Notes: generated by a model from the sequence alone, not told the origin. A DNA stretch of 64,000 nucleotides from Burkholderia sp. D-99 (GCF_011605345.1 NZ_JAAOXM010000004.1:310001-374000); one strand, 5' to 3'. Shown: positions 10,256 through 20,003, counted from the stretch's first letter. Program-made: numbers and translations.

Positions 10256-11344
10256 ATGCACATCGATACCGACTCTCCCCGCCTGACGCCCGGCATCGCA
10301 CGCGTGCCTTCCGAACCGTGGGGCACGCTGCCCGACGGCGACGCGGTGCGGCGCTATACGCTGCGCAACGCGCACGGGATGCGCGTCGTCGTCAGCGATC
10401 TCGGCGCGACCGTCGTGTCGTGGCTCGCGCCTGACCGCACCGGACGCTTCGCCGATATCGTGCTCGCGCACGACACGCCCGCCGAATACGTCGAATCGGG
10501 CGTCTACCTCGGCGCGACGATCGGCCGGTGGGCGAACCGGATCGCCGGCGCGCGCTTCACGCTCGACGGCGTCGACTACCGGCTCGATCGCAACGAGCGC
10601 GGCAATCTGCTACACGGCGGCGCAAACGGCTTTCATCGCCAGCGCTGGGCCGTCGTCGACGATTGCGGCGGGCTGACGCTGCGGCTCGACTCGCCGGAAG
10701 GCGACGCGGGTTTTCCGGGCAACGTAAGTGTGCAGGTTCGCTATGCGCTCGACGACGACGGCACGCTGACGATCGACTACACCGGCGTCACCGACGCGCC
10801 CACACCGCTCAACCTGACGAATCACAGCTATTTCAACCTCAGCGGCCGCGCGGGCGGCGACGTGCACGGCCACGTGCTGAGCATCGACGCCGACGCGTTC
10901 CTCGAAGTCGACGACGCACTGATCCCGACCGGCACCGCCGACGTGACCGGCACGGCGTTCGACTTCCGGCAGAGCGCGCCGCTCGGCGCGCGCCTCGACT
11001 GGCCGCATGCGCAACTCGCAAGGGCGCGCGGCTTCGATCACTGCTTCGTGCTGCGCGACGGCGCGCACGCGCTCAGGCCCGTCGCAAGCATCTACGATCC
11101 GGAAAGCGGCCGCGAGCTGGTCGTGTCGACGGATCAGCGCGGCCTGCAACTCTATACGGGCAACTACCTCGACGGCGTGCGTGTGAGCGGCGGCACGCGC
11201 TGCGCGCGACACGCCGCGCTGTGCGTCGAAGCCGGCGGCTTTCCGGATCAGGTCAACATGGCCGAACTGCGCGACGACGTCATCGTTCATCCGGGCGCCG
11301 TCTATCGGCAGACCACGCAGTACCGCGTGGGTGTTCGCGCATGA
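10256..11344 (+). CDS. galM: Aldose 1-epimerase (mutarotase) GalM
   Basis: Interconverts alpha and beta anomers of aldoses such as galactose, glucose or xylose. It has 362 residues, typical of GalM. Family motifs are present: GATIGRWANRIAGARF near residues 84-99, the catalytic His region LNLTNHSYFNLSG, and EAGGFPDQVN near the C-terminus, where Glu is the catalytic base. It follows xylR by 27 bp on the same strand and may be co-transcribed. The downstream neighbours on the other strand form a second sugar transporter, so it could serve either system. Confidence 0.92.
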   Translation: MHIDTDSPRLTPGIARVPSEPWGTLPDGDAVRRYTLRNAHGMRVVVSDLGATVVSWLAPDRTGRFADIVLAHDTPAEYVESGVYLGATIGRWANRIAGARFTLDGVDYRLDRNERGNLLHGGANGFHRQRWAVVDDCGGLTLRLDSPEGDAGFPGNVSVQVRYALDDDGTLTIDYTGVTDAPTPLNLTNHSYFNLSGRAGGDVHGHVLSIDADAFLEVDDALIPTGTADVTGTAFDFRQSAPLGARLDWPHAQLARARGFDHCFVLRDGAHALRPVASIYDPESGRELVVSTDQRGLQLYTGNYLDGVRVSGGTRCARHAALCVEAGGFPDQVNMAELRDDVIVHPGAVYRQTTQYRVGVRA

Positions 11345-11451
11345 CGCGGTGCGCGCCGCCCGGGACACGCACCGGCGGTGCGGCGCGGCGCGGCCACACC
11401 GCGCGGCCGCTGCCCTGTTGATCCACTGCGCCGCACGCGTCGCGCAATCCG

Positions 11452-12540
11452 CTACACGCGCCGCATCGTCGATACGAGCGCCGCGTCGTCGCCCGTCCCT
11501 GCCGGCCGTGCCGATGCAGCGTCGGCTGGTCGCGGCCGCTCCCCCAGCCCCGTGCCGCCGGTGCGCCGCCGCGCGGCATGCCGCTCGATCACCCGCTGCA
11601 GCACGCAAAACACGCACAGCAGCGCGCCGATCACGATCCGCGTCCACCACGAGCTCAACGTACCGTCGAACGTGATCAGCACCTGGATCGTGCCGAGGAT
11701 GCCGACGCCGAATACCGAACCGATCACATAGCCCACGCCGCCGGTGAGCAGCGTGCCGCCGATCACGGTCGCGGCGATCGCGTCGAGTTCCATCCCCTGC
11801 GCCTGAAGCCCGTAGCCCGACAGCACGTACAGCGTGAACACCACGCCGCCGAGCGCCGAACAGAAGCCGCTGAGCGCATAGACACCGATCTTCGTGCGCG
11901 CGACCGGCAAGCCCATCAGCAGCGCCGAGCGCTCGTTGCCGCCGATCGCATACACGTTGCGGCCGAAGCGCGTGAAGTGCGCGACGTAGATCGCGGCGGC
12001 CAGCGTCGCGAGCGCGATCAGCGCGCCCGCACTCAGCGTGCCGCCGCCGAGCGGCACGCTGATGCCCGCGATCGCATGAAACGTCGGCTCGTTGATCGTG
12101 ATCGACTGCGTCGTGATCAGGAAACACGCGCCGCGCGCGAGAAACATCCCGGCGAGCGTGACGATGAACGGCTGCAACCGGAAATAATGGATCAGCGCGC
12201 CCATCGCTGCGCCGTACAACGCGCCGAATGCAAGCACGAGCGGCACGATGATCCACACCGGCCAGTGCAGCCGCTCGGCGCCGACCGCACAAAATATGGT
12301 TGTCAGCGCAACCACCGAGCCGACCGACAGGTCGATCCCGCCCGACACGATCACGAACGTCATCCCGATCGCGACGATCAGCAGGAACGCGTTGTCGACG
12401 AGCAGCCCGGTCAGCACCTGCATCGAGAAAAAGCCCGTGTACATCACGGACCCGAAACCGAACAGCGCGACGAACAGCAGGATCGTCACGACGATCGGCA
12501 GCGTGCGCGGGTCGGCGAGCCGGCCAAGGAATCGGGTCAT
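11452..12540 (-). CDS. yjfF: Sugar ABC transporter permease (YjfF-like)
   Basis: Second permease of a CUT2-type importer, 362 residues. It has about ten hydrophobic helices and the family motif VSGGIDLSVGSVV near residue 64. The last 40 residues form an Arg/Pro/Ala-rich cytoplasmic tail that is longer than in E. coli YjfF. The upstream part of the open frame lies inside the next gene and is rejected; the ATG at 12540 overlaps its neighbour's stop by four bases. It is the last gene of a four-gene operon. Confidence 0.85.
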   Translation of the reverse strand: MTRFLGRLADPRTLPIVVTILLFVALFGFGSVMYTGFFSMQVLTGLLVDNAFLLIVAIGMTFVIVSGGIDLSVGSVVALTTIFCAVGAERLHWPVWIIVPLVLAFGALYGAAMGALIHYFRLQPFIVTLAGMFLARGACFLITTQSITINEPTFHAIAGISVPLGGGTLSAGALIALATLAAAIYVAHFTRFGRNVYAIGGNERSALLMGLPVARTKIGVYALSGFCSALGGVVFTLYVLSGYGLQAQGMELDAIAATVIGGTLLTGGVGYVIGSVFGVGILGTIQVLITFDGTLSSWWTRIVIGALLCVFCVLQRVIERHAARRRTGGTGLGERPRPADAASARPAGTGDDAALVSTMRRV

Positions 12541-13577
12541 CGGGGCGTCGCTCCGGTGGTGGCGCGCGAACGCGCGGAAGGCAGCAGCCGTGACGCGTGC
12601 CGGACGACGAGCGCGCGCGCCGCCTCCGACTGGATCAGCGTCACGACGATCACGACGATCGCCTTGACGACGAGCGTCGCCTCCGGCGGCACACCGATCG
12701 AATAGGTCGTATAGGTGAGCGTCTGGATGATCAGCGCGCCGAGCACGGAACCGGCGAGGCTGAAGCGGCCGCCGAGCAGCGACGTGCCGCCGAGTGTCAC
12801 CGCGAGGATCGCGTCGAGTTCGAGCAGCAGCCCCGCGTTGTTGCCGTCGGCGCTGCGCACGTTCGAACTCAAGAGGACGCCGGCAAGCGCCGCCATCACG
12901 CCCGAACACAGATACACGCCGAACACCACCGCGCCCGAGCGCAGCCCGACGAGCCGCGTCGCGACCGGGTTCACGCCGATCGCGCGGATGAACAGACCGA
13001 GCGCCGTGCGGTTCACGAGCAGCGCGGTCGCGGCAATCGTCGCGATCGCGATCCACACCGCGCACGGCACGGTCGCGAGATAACCGCCGCCGAGCGCGAG
13101 GTAGCCGGGTGCGCCGATCGGGATGATCTGACCGCCCGTCAGCAGTTGCGCGACGCCGCGGCCGGCCACCATCAGGATCAGCGTCGCGATGATCGGCTGC
13201 ATCCCGACGAACGCAACGAGCAGCCCATTCCATGCGCCCGCGAGCAGCCCGACGCCGAGCGCGGCGGCCAGCGCCGCGCCGACGCGCGACGGGTCCGCAT
13301 CGAGCACGATCGCCGCGGCCGCACCGGCAATCGCGACGATCGCGCCGACCGAGATGTCGATCCCGCGCGTCGCGATCACGAGCGTCATCCCGAGCGACAC
13401 GATCACGAGCGGCGCCGCACGATTCAGGATGTCGATCGGCGCGCCGAACAGGTGGCCGTCGAGCAGCGCGATCGACAGGAACCCGGGACGATGCGCGACA
13501 TCGAGCGCGAACAGCAGCGCGAGCGTCAGCACCGGCCACACCAGCGAATGACGGAACAGCGTGCGCAACCGCGTCAT
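12537..13577 (-). CDS. ytfT: Sugar ABC transporter permease (YtfT-like)
   Basis: First permease of the same importer, 346 residues, multi-spanning, with ATRGIDISVGAIVAIAG as the CUT2 permease signature. The start at 13577 overlaps the ATPase gene stop (ATGA), and its own stop overlaps the next permease start in the same way, so all three products are probably made in fixed ratio. Two different permeases, one double ATPase and one binding protein is the YtfQRT-YjfF galactofuranose layout of E. coli. Confidence 0.85.
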   Translation of the reverse strand: MTRLRTLFRHSLVWPVLTLALLFALDVAHRPGFLSIALLDGHLFGAPIDILNRAAPLVIVSLGMTLVIATRGIDISVGAIVAIAGAAAAIVLDADPSRVGAALAAALGVGLLAGAWNGLLVAFVGMQPIIATLILMVAGRGVAQLLTGGQIIPIGAPGYLALGGGYLATVPCAVWIAIATIAATALLVNRTALGLFIRAIGVNPVATRLVGLRSGAVVFGVYLCSGVMAALAGVLLSSNVRSADGNNAGLLLELDAILAVTLGGTSLLGGRFSLAGSVLGALIIQTLTYTTYSIGVPPEATLVVKAIVVIVVTLIQSEAARALVVRHASRLLPSARSRATTGATPR

Positions 13578-15088
13578 GACTGGCCTCCCGCGATCAGCCG
13601 GTACACCTGTTCCTCGGATGCATCGGCGCCGGTCAGCTCGGCGACCTTGCGCCGGTCGCGCAGCACCGCGATCCGGTGGCTCACGCGCACGACCTCGCCG
13701 ATCTCCGACGAGATGAACAGGATCGCAAGCCCGGTCTTGCACAGCGCGAGTACGCGCTCCATGATGTCGAACTTCGCGGCGACGTCGATCCCGCGTGTCG
13801 GTTCGTCGAGAATCAGCAGCTTCGGGTCCGTCGCAAGCCAGCGCGCGAGCAGCACCTTCTGCTGATTGCCGCCCGACAGCAGCCCGATCGGCTGCTCCGC
13901 GTCGCGCGCCTTGATGCCGAGCCTGGCGATGTACGTATCGGCGATCTCGCGCTGGCGCGCGCGCCCGATCAGCCGCCACCAGCCGCGCCGCGCCTGCAGC
14001 GCGAGCACGATGTTCTCGCGGATCGACAGCGCGGCGACGATGCCTTCCTTCTTGCGGTCCTCCGGGCAGTACGCGATGCCGTGCCGCACCGCGTCGTGCG
14101 GCGACGCGAGCCGCGTGCGCGCGCCGTCGATCTCGATCGCGCCGGTGTCCGGGCGTTCCGCGGCGAACGCGAGCTGCGCGGTTTCGGTGCGCCCCGAGCC
14201 GAGCAGCCCGGCCAGCCCGACGATCTCGCCAGGACGCACGTCGAGGTCGAGCGCGCTCATCATCCCGCGCCGGCCGACCTGCCGCATCGACAGGAACGGC
14301 GCGGCGTCGCCGGCGGTGCGCCCGACGGCCGCGGCACCCGCCTGCAGTGTGTCCGACATCCGCTCGCGGCCGGTCATCTTCGCGACCAGCGCATCGACCG
14401 GCAGGTCGCGCGCCAGGTACTCGCCTTCACGTTCGCCGTTACGCATCACGGTGATCCGGTCGGACACCGCATAGGTCTGTTCCAGGAAGTGCGTGACGAA
14501 CAGGATCGCGATGCCCGACGCCTTCAGCCGGCGCAGCACGTCGAACAGCCGCGCGACCTCGCCGTCGTCGAGACTCGAGGTCGGCTCGTCGAGGATCAGC
14601 ACGCGCGCGTCGACGGAAACGGCGCGCGCGATCGCCACCATCTGCTGCACGGCGATCGGATACGCGTCGAGCGAGCGCGTGACGTCGAGCGACAGGTCGA
14701 GTTCGGCCAGTGCCGCGCGCGAGCGCGCATGGATCGCGCTCCAGTCGATCGCGCCGCGCCGCATCGGCTGCCGGCCCGCAAAGATGTTCTCGGCGACCGA
14801 CAGGTTCGTGCACAGATTCACTTCCTGGTAGAGCGTCTGGATCCCGGCCGCCTCGGCTTCGCGCGGCGCGGCAAACCGCACGGGCCGGCCGCCGACGCGA
14901 ATCTCGCCCGCGTCGTGCGCATGCACGCCGGTGAGCACGTTGATCAGCGTCGACTTGCCCGCGCCGTTCTGGCCCATCAGCGCATGGATCTCGCCCGGAT
15001 ACAGCCGGAAGTCCACGCGCCGCAGCGCGCTGACGCCCGGGAATGCCTTGTCGATGCCGGTCATCTCGACCACCGGCGTATGCGTCAT
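13574..15088 (-). CDS. ytfR: Sugar ABC transporter ATP-binding protein (YtfR-like)
   Basis: Double-cassette ATPase of 504 residues. The first cassette has Walker A GQNGAGKST at residues 39-47 and Walker B LILDEPTSSLD. The second has the signature [14 protein letters not shown] and Walker [13 protein letters not shown]. The order and length match sugar CUT2 ATPases. It follows the binding-protein gene by 61 bp and overlaps the next gene by four bases. The sugar is not proven: galactofuranose is the E. coli precedent, and arabinose or galactose are also possible. Confidence 0.87.
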   Translation of the reverse strand: MTHTPVVEMTGIDKAFPGVSALRRVDFRLYPGEIHALMGQNGAGKSTLINVLTGVHAHDAGEIRVGGRPVRFAAPREAEAAGIQTLYQEVNLCTNLSVAENIFAGRQPMRRGAIDWSAIHARSRAALAELDLSLDVTRSLDAYPIAVQQMVAIARAVSVDARVLILDEPTSSLDDGEVARLFDVLRRLKASGIAILFVTHFLEQTYAVSDRITVMRNGEREGEYLARDLPVDALVAKMTGRERMSDTLQAGAAAVGRTAGDAAPFLSMRQVGRRGMMSALDLDVRPGEIVGLAGLLGSGRTETAQLAFAAERPDTGAIEIDGARTRLASPHDAVRHGIAYCPEDRKKEGIVAALSIRENIVLALQARRGWWRLIGRARQREIADTYIARLGIKARDAEQPIGLLSGGNQQKVLLARWLATDPKLLILDEPTRGIDVAAKFDIMERVLALCKTGLAILFISSEIGEVVRVSHRIAVLRDRRKVAELTGADASEEQVYRLIAGGQS

Positions 15089-15149
15089 GACCCCTCCGTC
15101 GAAACGGTTGCGATGCGGGCGGCGGCCACACCGCCGCCCGTGCGGGACA

Positions 15150-16112
15150 TCAGTACTTGCGGTTCGGCAGCACCTGCGCCGCGACGCTCATCGGGAACAC
15201 CGTCTCGTTCGTCACGATCCGCTTGGGCAGTTGCTTGCCGGCGACGACGTCCTTCACCGCGCTCATCAGTTGCGGGCCGAGCAGCGGGCTGCATTCGACG
15301 TCGACGTTGATCTTGCCGGCGATCATTGCCTGGAAGCCGCCCTTCGTCGCGTCGAACGACACGACGCTCACGTCCTTGCCGGGCTTGATCCCCGCTTCCT
15401 CCATCGCCTGGATCGCGCCGAGCGCCATGTCGTCGTTGTGCGCGTACACGACGTTGATCTGCTTGCCGTAGGTCTTCGCGAACGCTTCCATCACCTGCTT
15501 GCCGCCGGCGAGCGTGAAGTCGCCGCTTTGCGACGCGATCACCTTGAATTTCGGATTGCTTTTGATCACTTCGAGCAGCCCCGCGCGGCGATCGTTGGCC
15601 GGCGCCGAGCCGACCGTGCCCTGCAGCTCGACGATGTTGATCGGGCCCGCGTCGTTCTTGTAGTGCTCTTCCATCCAGTGGCCCGCGCGCCGCCCTTCCT
15701 CGAGGAAGTCCGAGCCGATCATCGTCACGTACAGCGACGGATCCTTCACGTCGACCGCACGATCGGTCAGGATCACCGGGATGTGCGCGGCCTTCGCTTC
15801 GGTCAGCACCGGTTCCCAGCCCGATTCGACGACCGGCGAGAACGCGATCACGTCGACCTTCTGCGCGATGAACGAGCGGATCGCGCGGATCTGGTTCTCC
15901 TGCTTCTGCTGCGCGTCCGAGAATTTCAGGTTGATGCCGGCGTCCTTCGCCGCGCCCTTCACCGACACGGTGTTCGCGGTGCGCCACGCGCTTTCCGCGC
16001 CCACCTGCGAAAACCCGAGCGTGATCGGCTTCTGCTGCGCGAACGCGCCGGGCGCGAACACCGTCGCCGCGGCGACGAGCGCGCCGGCCGTCAGCTTCCT
16101 GATGAATGTCAT
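15150..16112 (-). CDS. ytfQ: Periplasmic sugar-binding protein (YtfQ-like)
   Basis: Receptor for the YtfRT-YjfF importer, 320 residues. A signal peptide (MTFIRKLTAGALVAAATVFA) is cleaved probably after AFA at about residue 25. The mature protein starts with PITLGFSQVGAESAWR, the characteristic opening of YtfQ proteins, and keeps VVYAHNDDMALGAIQAMEEAG and VSFDATKGGFQAM around the binding cleft. It is the first gene of the operon. No regulator gene is adjacent; a dyad upstream at 16260-16276 is a candidate operator. Confidence 0.88.
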   Translation of the reverse strand: MTFIRKLTAGALVAAATVFAPGAFAQQKPITLGFSQVGAESAWRTANTVSVKGAAKDAGINLKFSDAQQKQENQIRAIRSFIAQKVDVIAFSPVVESGWEPVLTEAKAAHIPVILTDRAVDVKDPSLYVTMIGSDFLEEGRRAGHWMEEHYKNDAGPINIVELQGTVGSAPANDRRAGLLEVIKSNPKFKVIASQSGDFTLAGGKQVMEAFAKTYGKQINVVYAHNDDMALGAIQAMEEAGIKPGKDVSVVSFDATKGGFQAMIAGKINVDVECSPLLGPQLMSAVKDVVAGKQLPKRIVTNETVFPMSVAAQVLPNRKY

Positions 16113-16444
16113 GATCCGTCTCCGATGATGTCGTTGTATGCCGCTGCGCTGTTCTCGTTCTGCGTGGCGCGGATGCGGGGAGGGGCTGCGGCCAGCCGGC
16201 GCGTGCGGCCGGCCCGGTCTGCATGCCCCGCATCAGTCTAGAAACAAGTCCGATAACCTTCCAATGAAATATTGGATTGGGGAGATACCGGAATCGGCAT
16301 ACGTATAAACACCTAAACGTGCCGGGTAGCCGGCGCGGCTGCCAGGCGCGGCCTGGCGGTGACGAATGCGTAATGGCCGGCGCATTCGTGAATGCGCCGG
16401 CCAGACCGCGATGCCGTAATGGAAGAGAAAGCTGCAGACCCGTT
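16113..16444. promoter_or_regulatory. Upstream region of the ytfQRT-yjfF operon
   Basis: This 332-bp region holds no credible gene. It contains an inverted repeat at 16260-16276 (TCCAAT, spacer GAAAT, ATTGGA) in a short AT-rich stretch, about 150 bp before the ytfQ start. It should carry the ytfQ promoter, and the dyad is a candidate site for a LacI- or GntR-type regulator encoded elsewhere. On its far side begins a decayed transporter gene. Confidence 0.35.
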
Positions 16445-16860
16445 TCAGATCGCGACCAGCAGGCCGGACGACAGCGTCGCGCGAATCCCGAACCGCATCA
16501 CCCGCTTCGACGACAAGCCCCGCGAAAACCCCGCCATCACGACGCTGGCCGGCAGGAACGCGAGCCCGACCTGCATCGCGCCGTAGTGCAGCACACGCTG
16601 CAGGTGCAGCGCGGAAATGAACGACCGCGCGAACAGGCGCAGCGGCATCAGCGGTTGCGGCACGCGCGACTCGACGACGACAACGACGAACGCGAACGCG
16701 AGCACGAACGCGACACCGAGCTGGACGAGCGTCTGCGCCGATGTCCAGCCTGCTGCATTGCCGTGCACGATCGCGTAAACGGCCAGCATCAGCGACGCGG
16801 TAACGGTCACCGCGCCCGCCAGATCCAGCGGAGCGCGCTCGGCCGGCGGCCGGCGCGCCG
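16445..16860 (-). pseudogene. Remnant of a DHA2-type multidrug MFS exporter
   Basis: The translation contains pieces typical of the middle of 14-helix MFS exporters: LDLAGAVTVTASLMLAVYAIV, then a helix, then VVVESRVPQPLMPLRLF, then ALHLQRVLHYGAMQVGLAFLP. About 20 residues that normally separate the last two pieces appear to be missing, the N-terminal half is absent, and the frame stops at 16445 long before the usual C-terminus. The remnant begins directly at the pirin gene stop. It is therefore a decayed fragment with no expected function. Identification is from remembered family sequence. Confidence 0.72.
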
Positions 16861-16861
16861 C

Positions 16862-17713
16862 TCAGCGCATCGCGCCCTTCGCGCGCAGTGCGTGGCCGAT
16901 GCGCACGATCTCGCGCTCGCCTTCCACCAGCGCGGCGGCGCTCGTATGCACCGAGTAGTTGCCGAGATGCAGATCGTGCGGATGCGGGATGGCCGTCCCG
17001 ACGACGAAGCGCGCATCGGTCACCGCTTCGAATTCGAGCGGCGCGTCGGACGCATCGAAGACGGCCAGTTCGCCCTGGCCGACCGGCTCCGGCATGCGCA
17101 GGCTGCCGTCCATCACGGCGGTCCAGCCGACCCGGTAGCCCTGCGGCGGCCGCGACACCCAGCGTTCGCCGGCCTTCAGCTGCACGACCAGGTAGTTGAT
17201 GCCCGGCGGCGCATCGATCGGGCTGACCGCGTCGCCGCTGCGGCCGAGCAGCACGCGCGCCGGGCCGTCGGTCGGGATGTCGTCGATCGACAGGTGCTGG
17301 CTGAACGCCGGCGCCAGCTCGCGCCCCGGCGGCAGCGCGACCCACAGCTGGAACGCCTTGACCGGCGGCACGACGGAACCCGTATGCCAGACGCCGCGCC
17401 CCGCGCTCATCCATTCGATGTCGCCGGGCGCCATCGTGCCTTCGTGGCCGGTGGATTCGGCATAGGTGCCGCGTCCGTCGATCGCGAGCGTCAGCGTCGC
17501 GATGCCCGAATGCGGATGCCAGCCGAAAGCCGTCTGCCCGATCGGCGCCTGCGTGTCGATCAGGTCGAGAAACACGAACGGCTTGATCATCTCGCCGACG
17601 TCGGACGGGCTCACCATCCGCACGACCGGCCCGTGTGCGTGGCCACGCGTGCGAAACACGACGTGACGGCCGGCGACAGCGGTCCGCGGGGCGGGTTCGA
17701 GGGCATTCAACAT
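16862..17713 (-). CDS. Pirin family protein
   Basis: Bicupin protein of 283 residues, soluble, metal-binding. The N-terminal cupin has the pirin metal motif FGWHPHSGIATLTLAIDGRG with its histidines and VWHTG downstream. Bacterial pirins act as quercetin dioxygenase-like enzymes or in redox or stress responses, so the exact role is open. It lies 36 bp after the azoreductase gene on the same strand, and with the YceI gene forms a probable three-gene operon facing away from a LysR regulator. A link to quinone or electrophile stress is inferred from these neighbours. Confidence 0.88.
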   Translation of the reverse strand: MLNALEPAPRTAVAGRHVVFRTRGHAHGPVVRMVSPSDVGEMIKPFVFLDLIDTQAPIGQTAFGWHPHSGIATLTLAIDGRGTYAESTGHEGTMAPGDIEWMSAGRGVWHTGSVVPPVKAFQLWVALPPGRELAPAFSQHLSIDDIPTDGPARVLLGRSGDAVSPIDAPPGINYLVVQLKAGERWVSRPPQGYRVGWTAVMDGSLRMPEPVGQGELAVFDASDAPLEFEAVTDARFVVGTAIPHPHDLHLGNYSVHTSAAALVEGEREIVRIGHALRAKGAMR

Positions 17714-17749
17714 GATGGTTCTCCTGTGGCCGGCATCCGGCCCGTTGCG

Positions 17750-18355
17750 TCAGGCCGCGAGTGCCGCCGCCGCTTCCTTCGCCGACGCGATCGCGCCGCT
17801 GCGCTTGTCCGGCCCCATCGCGACGCCTTCCGCGCGAATGAACGTGATGTCCGTGATGCCGAGGAAGCCGAACGCGTCTTTCAGATAGGTTTCCTGATGA
17901 TCGAACGAGGCCACCGGCGAGCCAGCGCTGTACACGCCGCCGCGCGACGACGCGACGACCAGCTTCTTGCCGCCGGACAGGCCCTCCGGCCCGTTCTCGG
18001 TATAGCGGAACGTCTTGCCGGCCACCGAGATGCGGTCGATCCACGCCTTCAGTTGCGACGCGATGCCGAAGTTGTACATCGGTGCGCCGATGACCACGAT
18101 GTCGGCCGCGAGGAATTCGTCGAGCGCGCGCTGGCCGATCTCGACGTCCGCCTTCAGCGCGTCGTCGACGGGCGCGCCTTGTGCGGCGGCCAGGTGCAGG
18201 CCGGTCAGATGACCGATTGGCGTCGCGGCGAGATCGAGGCGCGTGACCGTGAGGCCGGGATCGCGGGCGCGGAAGGTCGCGACGACCTCCGCCGACAGTT
18301 CGCGGCTGACCGAGCCTTGACCGAGGATGCTGGAATCGATGTGCAGCAGTTTCAT
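17750..18355 (-). CDS. azoR: FMN-dependent NADH-azoreductase / quinone reductase
   Basis: Flavodoxin-fold enzyme of 201 residues that reduces quinones and azo compounds with NADH using FMN. It begins [18 protein letters not shown], where the Ser-rich loop binds FMN phosphate, and has [19 protein letters not shown] and SSRGGVY, both typical of AzoR. It sits 27 bp after the YceI gene and 36 bp before the pirin gene on the same strand. The divergent LysR gene is the likely regulator, by analogy with many LysR-azoR or LysR-quinone reductase pairs. Confidence 0.9.
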   Translation of the reverse strand: MKLLHIDSSILGQGSVSRELSAEVVATFRARDPGLTVTRLDLAATPIGHLTGLHLAAAQGAPVDDALKADVEIGQRALDEFLAADIVVIGAPMYNFGIASQLKAWIDRISVAGKTFRYTENGPEGLSGGKKLVVASSRGGVYSAGSPVASFDHQETYLKDAFGFLGITDITFIRAEGVAMGPDKRSGAIASAKEAAAALAA

Positions 18356-18382
18356 GAGGGTTCTCCGAACGGGATGACGGGA

Positions 18383-18961
18383 TTACTGCTTGATGGCTTC
18401 GGCCGTGATGAGCAGGCGGGTCTTCATGCTGAAGCCGTACGCCTTGCCGAAATCGACGCCGAAGTCGCTGCGGTCGAACTCGCCCACCGCGTCGACGCCG
18501 CACACTTCGCGCTTGAGCATCGGATGCGGCATGCACTTGAACGAATCGATCTTCAGCGTGAGCGGACGCGTCACGCCGTGCATCGTGAGATTGCCGACGA
18601 CCGTCGCCGGCCTGTCGCCGTCGAACGTGATCGCACCCTTGTAAGTCGCTTGCGGGAACTTCGATGCGTCGAAGAACTGGTTCGACTGCAGGTCCTGGTC
18701 GAGCTTCGCGCTGCCGGTATGCACCGATGCAATCGCGGTGGTCACGTCGACGGTGCCGGTCTTGGCCGCGCGGTCGAGCGTCACCGTGCCGCCCGATTTG
18801 TCGAACTTGCCGCGCCAGACCGACAGGCCGCCGATATGATCGGCCTCGAAGCTCGGGTACGTATGGTCCGGATCGAACTGGTACGTCGACGCGGCGGCGA
18901 ATGCGGAAAACGACAGCGAGGCGGCGAGCAGGCCAGCCGCGAACGTCAGGGGCTTGTTCAA
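18383..18961 (-). CDS. yceI: YceI family periplasmic protein
   Basis: Exported lipocalin-like protein of 192 residues that binds isoprenoid-type ligands in characterised relatives. It has a signal peptide of about 22 residues ending AFA, then the typical opening [19 protein letters not shown] and the conserved [13 protein letters not shown] near the middle. It is the first gene of the YceI-azoR-pirin operon and diverges from the LysR gene across 118 bp. Polyisoprenoid or quinone binding fits with the quinone reductase next door; this is inference. Confidence 0.92.
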   Translation of the reverse strand: MNKPLTFAAGLLAASLSFSAFAAASTYQFDPDHTYPSFEADHIGGLSVWRGKFDKSGGTVTLDRAAKTGTVDVTTAIASVHTGSAKLDQDLQSNQFFDASKFPQATYKGAITFDGDRPATVVGNLTMHGVTRPLTLKIDSFKCMPHPMLKREVCGVDAVGEFDRSDFGVDFGKAYGFSMKTRLLITAEAIKQ

Positions 18962-19047
18962 TTCAATCTCCGTGGGACATCAGGGGTTCGTCTGTAGCGT
19001 GAAACCAGTATGGAGACTGAAGCCGCTTTACACTAGACGGATAAATA

Positions 19048-19062
19048 GGATTTGATTAATCC
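19048..19062. promoter_or_regulatory. Candidate LysR operator
   Basis: A perfect inverted repeat (GGATT, TGATT, AATCC) lies in the AT-rich 118-bp gap between the divergent YceI and LysR genes, 17 bp before the LysR start. LysR proteins usually bind short dyads in such divergent gaps and repress their own gene. Its closeness to the ribosome binding site GGAGGA at 19069-19074 suits autorepression. Confidence 0.45.
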
Positions 19063-19079
19063 ATTTTTGGAGGAATCCG

Positions 19080-20003
19080 ATGCTCGATCTGAATGATCTC
19101 GCGCTGTTCGTCCAGGTCGTCCGGGCCGGCAGCTTCTCGGAGGCCGCGCGGCGCCTTCGCATGCCGGCCAACACGCTGAGCCGGCGCATCGACCAGCTCG
19201 AGGGGCAGATCGGCACGCGCCTGCTGCACCGCTCCACCCGCAAGCTCGCGCCGAGCACCGAAGGCCAGGCGCTGTTCGAGCGCTATGCGCCGGCGCTCGA
19301 CCGGATCTTCGAGATCGAGCGGCAGCATGCGGACGGGCAGGAACCGTCCGGCACCGTGCGCGTGGCGGCAATGGCCGGCCTGTTCGAATTCTTCAAGCTG
19401 GAATGGCTCGCCGAGTTCTATGCGCGCTATCCGCAGATCAGCATCGACTTCCTGCTCGACGACACGCCGTCCGACCTGATCGCCGAGCGCATCGACCTCG
19501 CGCTGCGCATCGGCATCGAGACGGGCGGCAGCTTCCGCGTGCGCCGGATCGCGCCGGGCACGATGATCCTCGCCGCCAGCCCCGCCTATCTCGAACGACG
19601 CGGCGCGCCACGCACGCCGCGCGACCTGGCCGACCACGATTGCCTCACCGTGTCGAGCCGCCAGGGGCGCAGCATGTGGCGCCTGCAGGGGCCGCGCGGC
19701 ACGCAGGAAATCTCGATCGCCGGCCGTTTCTCGGTCAACGACATGCGCGTGGTCGTGCAAGCCTGCATCGCCGGGCTGGGCATCGCGCTGGTGCCGCAGT
19801 TGCTCGTCGAGCCTGCGATCGAGCAAGGCAAGCTGGTGCGCGTGCTGCCGTCCTATCGACGCTCGAGCACGGGCCTCGGGCTGCAGCTCGTCTATACGAG
19901 CCGCCCGCCGCTGCCGCCCGCGGTCACGCTCGTCGCCGAATTCCTGCTGGAAAAGCTGGGGCAAGGGATACCGGGGTACCCGGAGCACACGGCCGACCGA
20001 TAA
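19080..20003 (+). CDS. LysR family transcriptional regulator
   Basis: DNA-binding regulator of 307 residues. The N-terminal winged helix (LNDLALFVQVVRAGSFSEAA, then NTLSRRIDQLEGQIGTRLL) is followed by the effector-binding domain. It resembles the LysR group that controls quinone or azo reductase genes. A strong GGAGGA precedes the ATG. It is divergent from the YceI-azoR-pirin operon, its likely target, and 131 bp before an MFS transporter gene that it might also control. Confidence 0.93.
   Translation: MLDLNDLALFVQVVRAGSFSEAARRLRMPANTLSRRIDQLEGQIGTRLLHRSTRKLAPSTEGQALFERYAPALDRIFEIERQHADGQEPSGTVRVAAMAGLFEFFKLEWLAEFYARYPQISIDFLLDDTPSDLIAERIDLALRIGIETGGSFRVRRIAPGTMILAASPAYLERRGAPRTPRDLADHDCLTVSSRQGRSMWRLQGPRGTQEISIAGRFSVNDMRVVVQACIAGLGIALVPQLLVEPAIEQGKLVRVLPSYRRSSTGLGLQLVYTSRPPLPPAVTLVAEFLLEKLGQGIPGYPEHTADR

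Noticed and set aside
16113..16276. Riboswitch or attenuator upstream of the sugar transporter
   Set aside because: Only the one dyad is visible. There is no multi-helix structure or terminator/antiterminator pair that I could draw.
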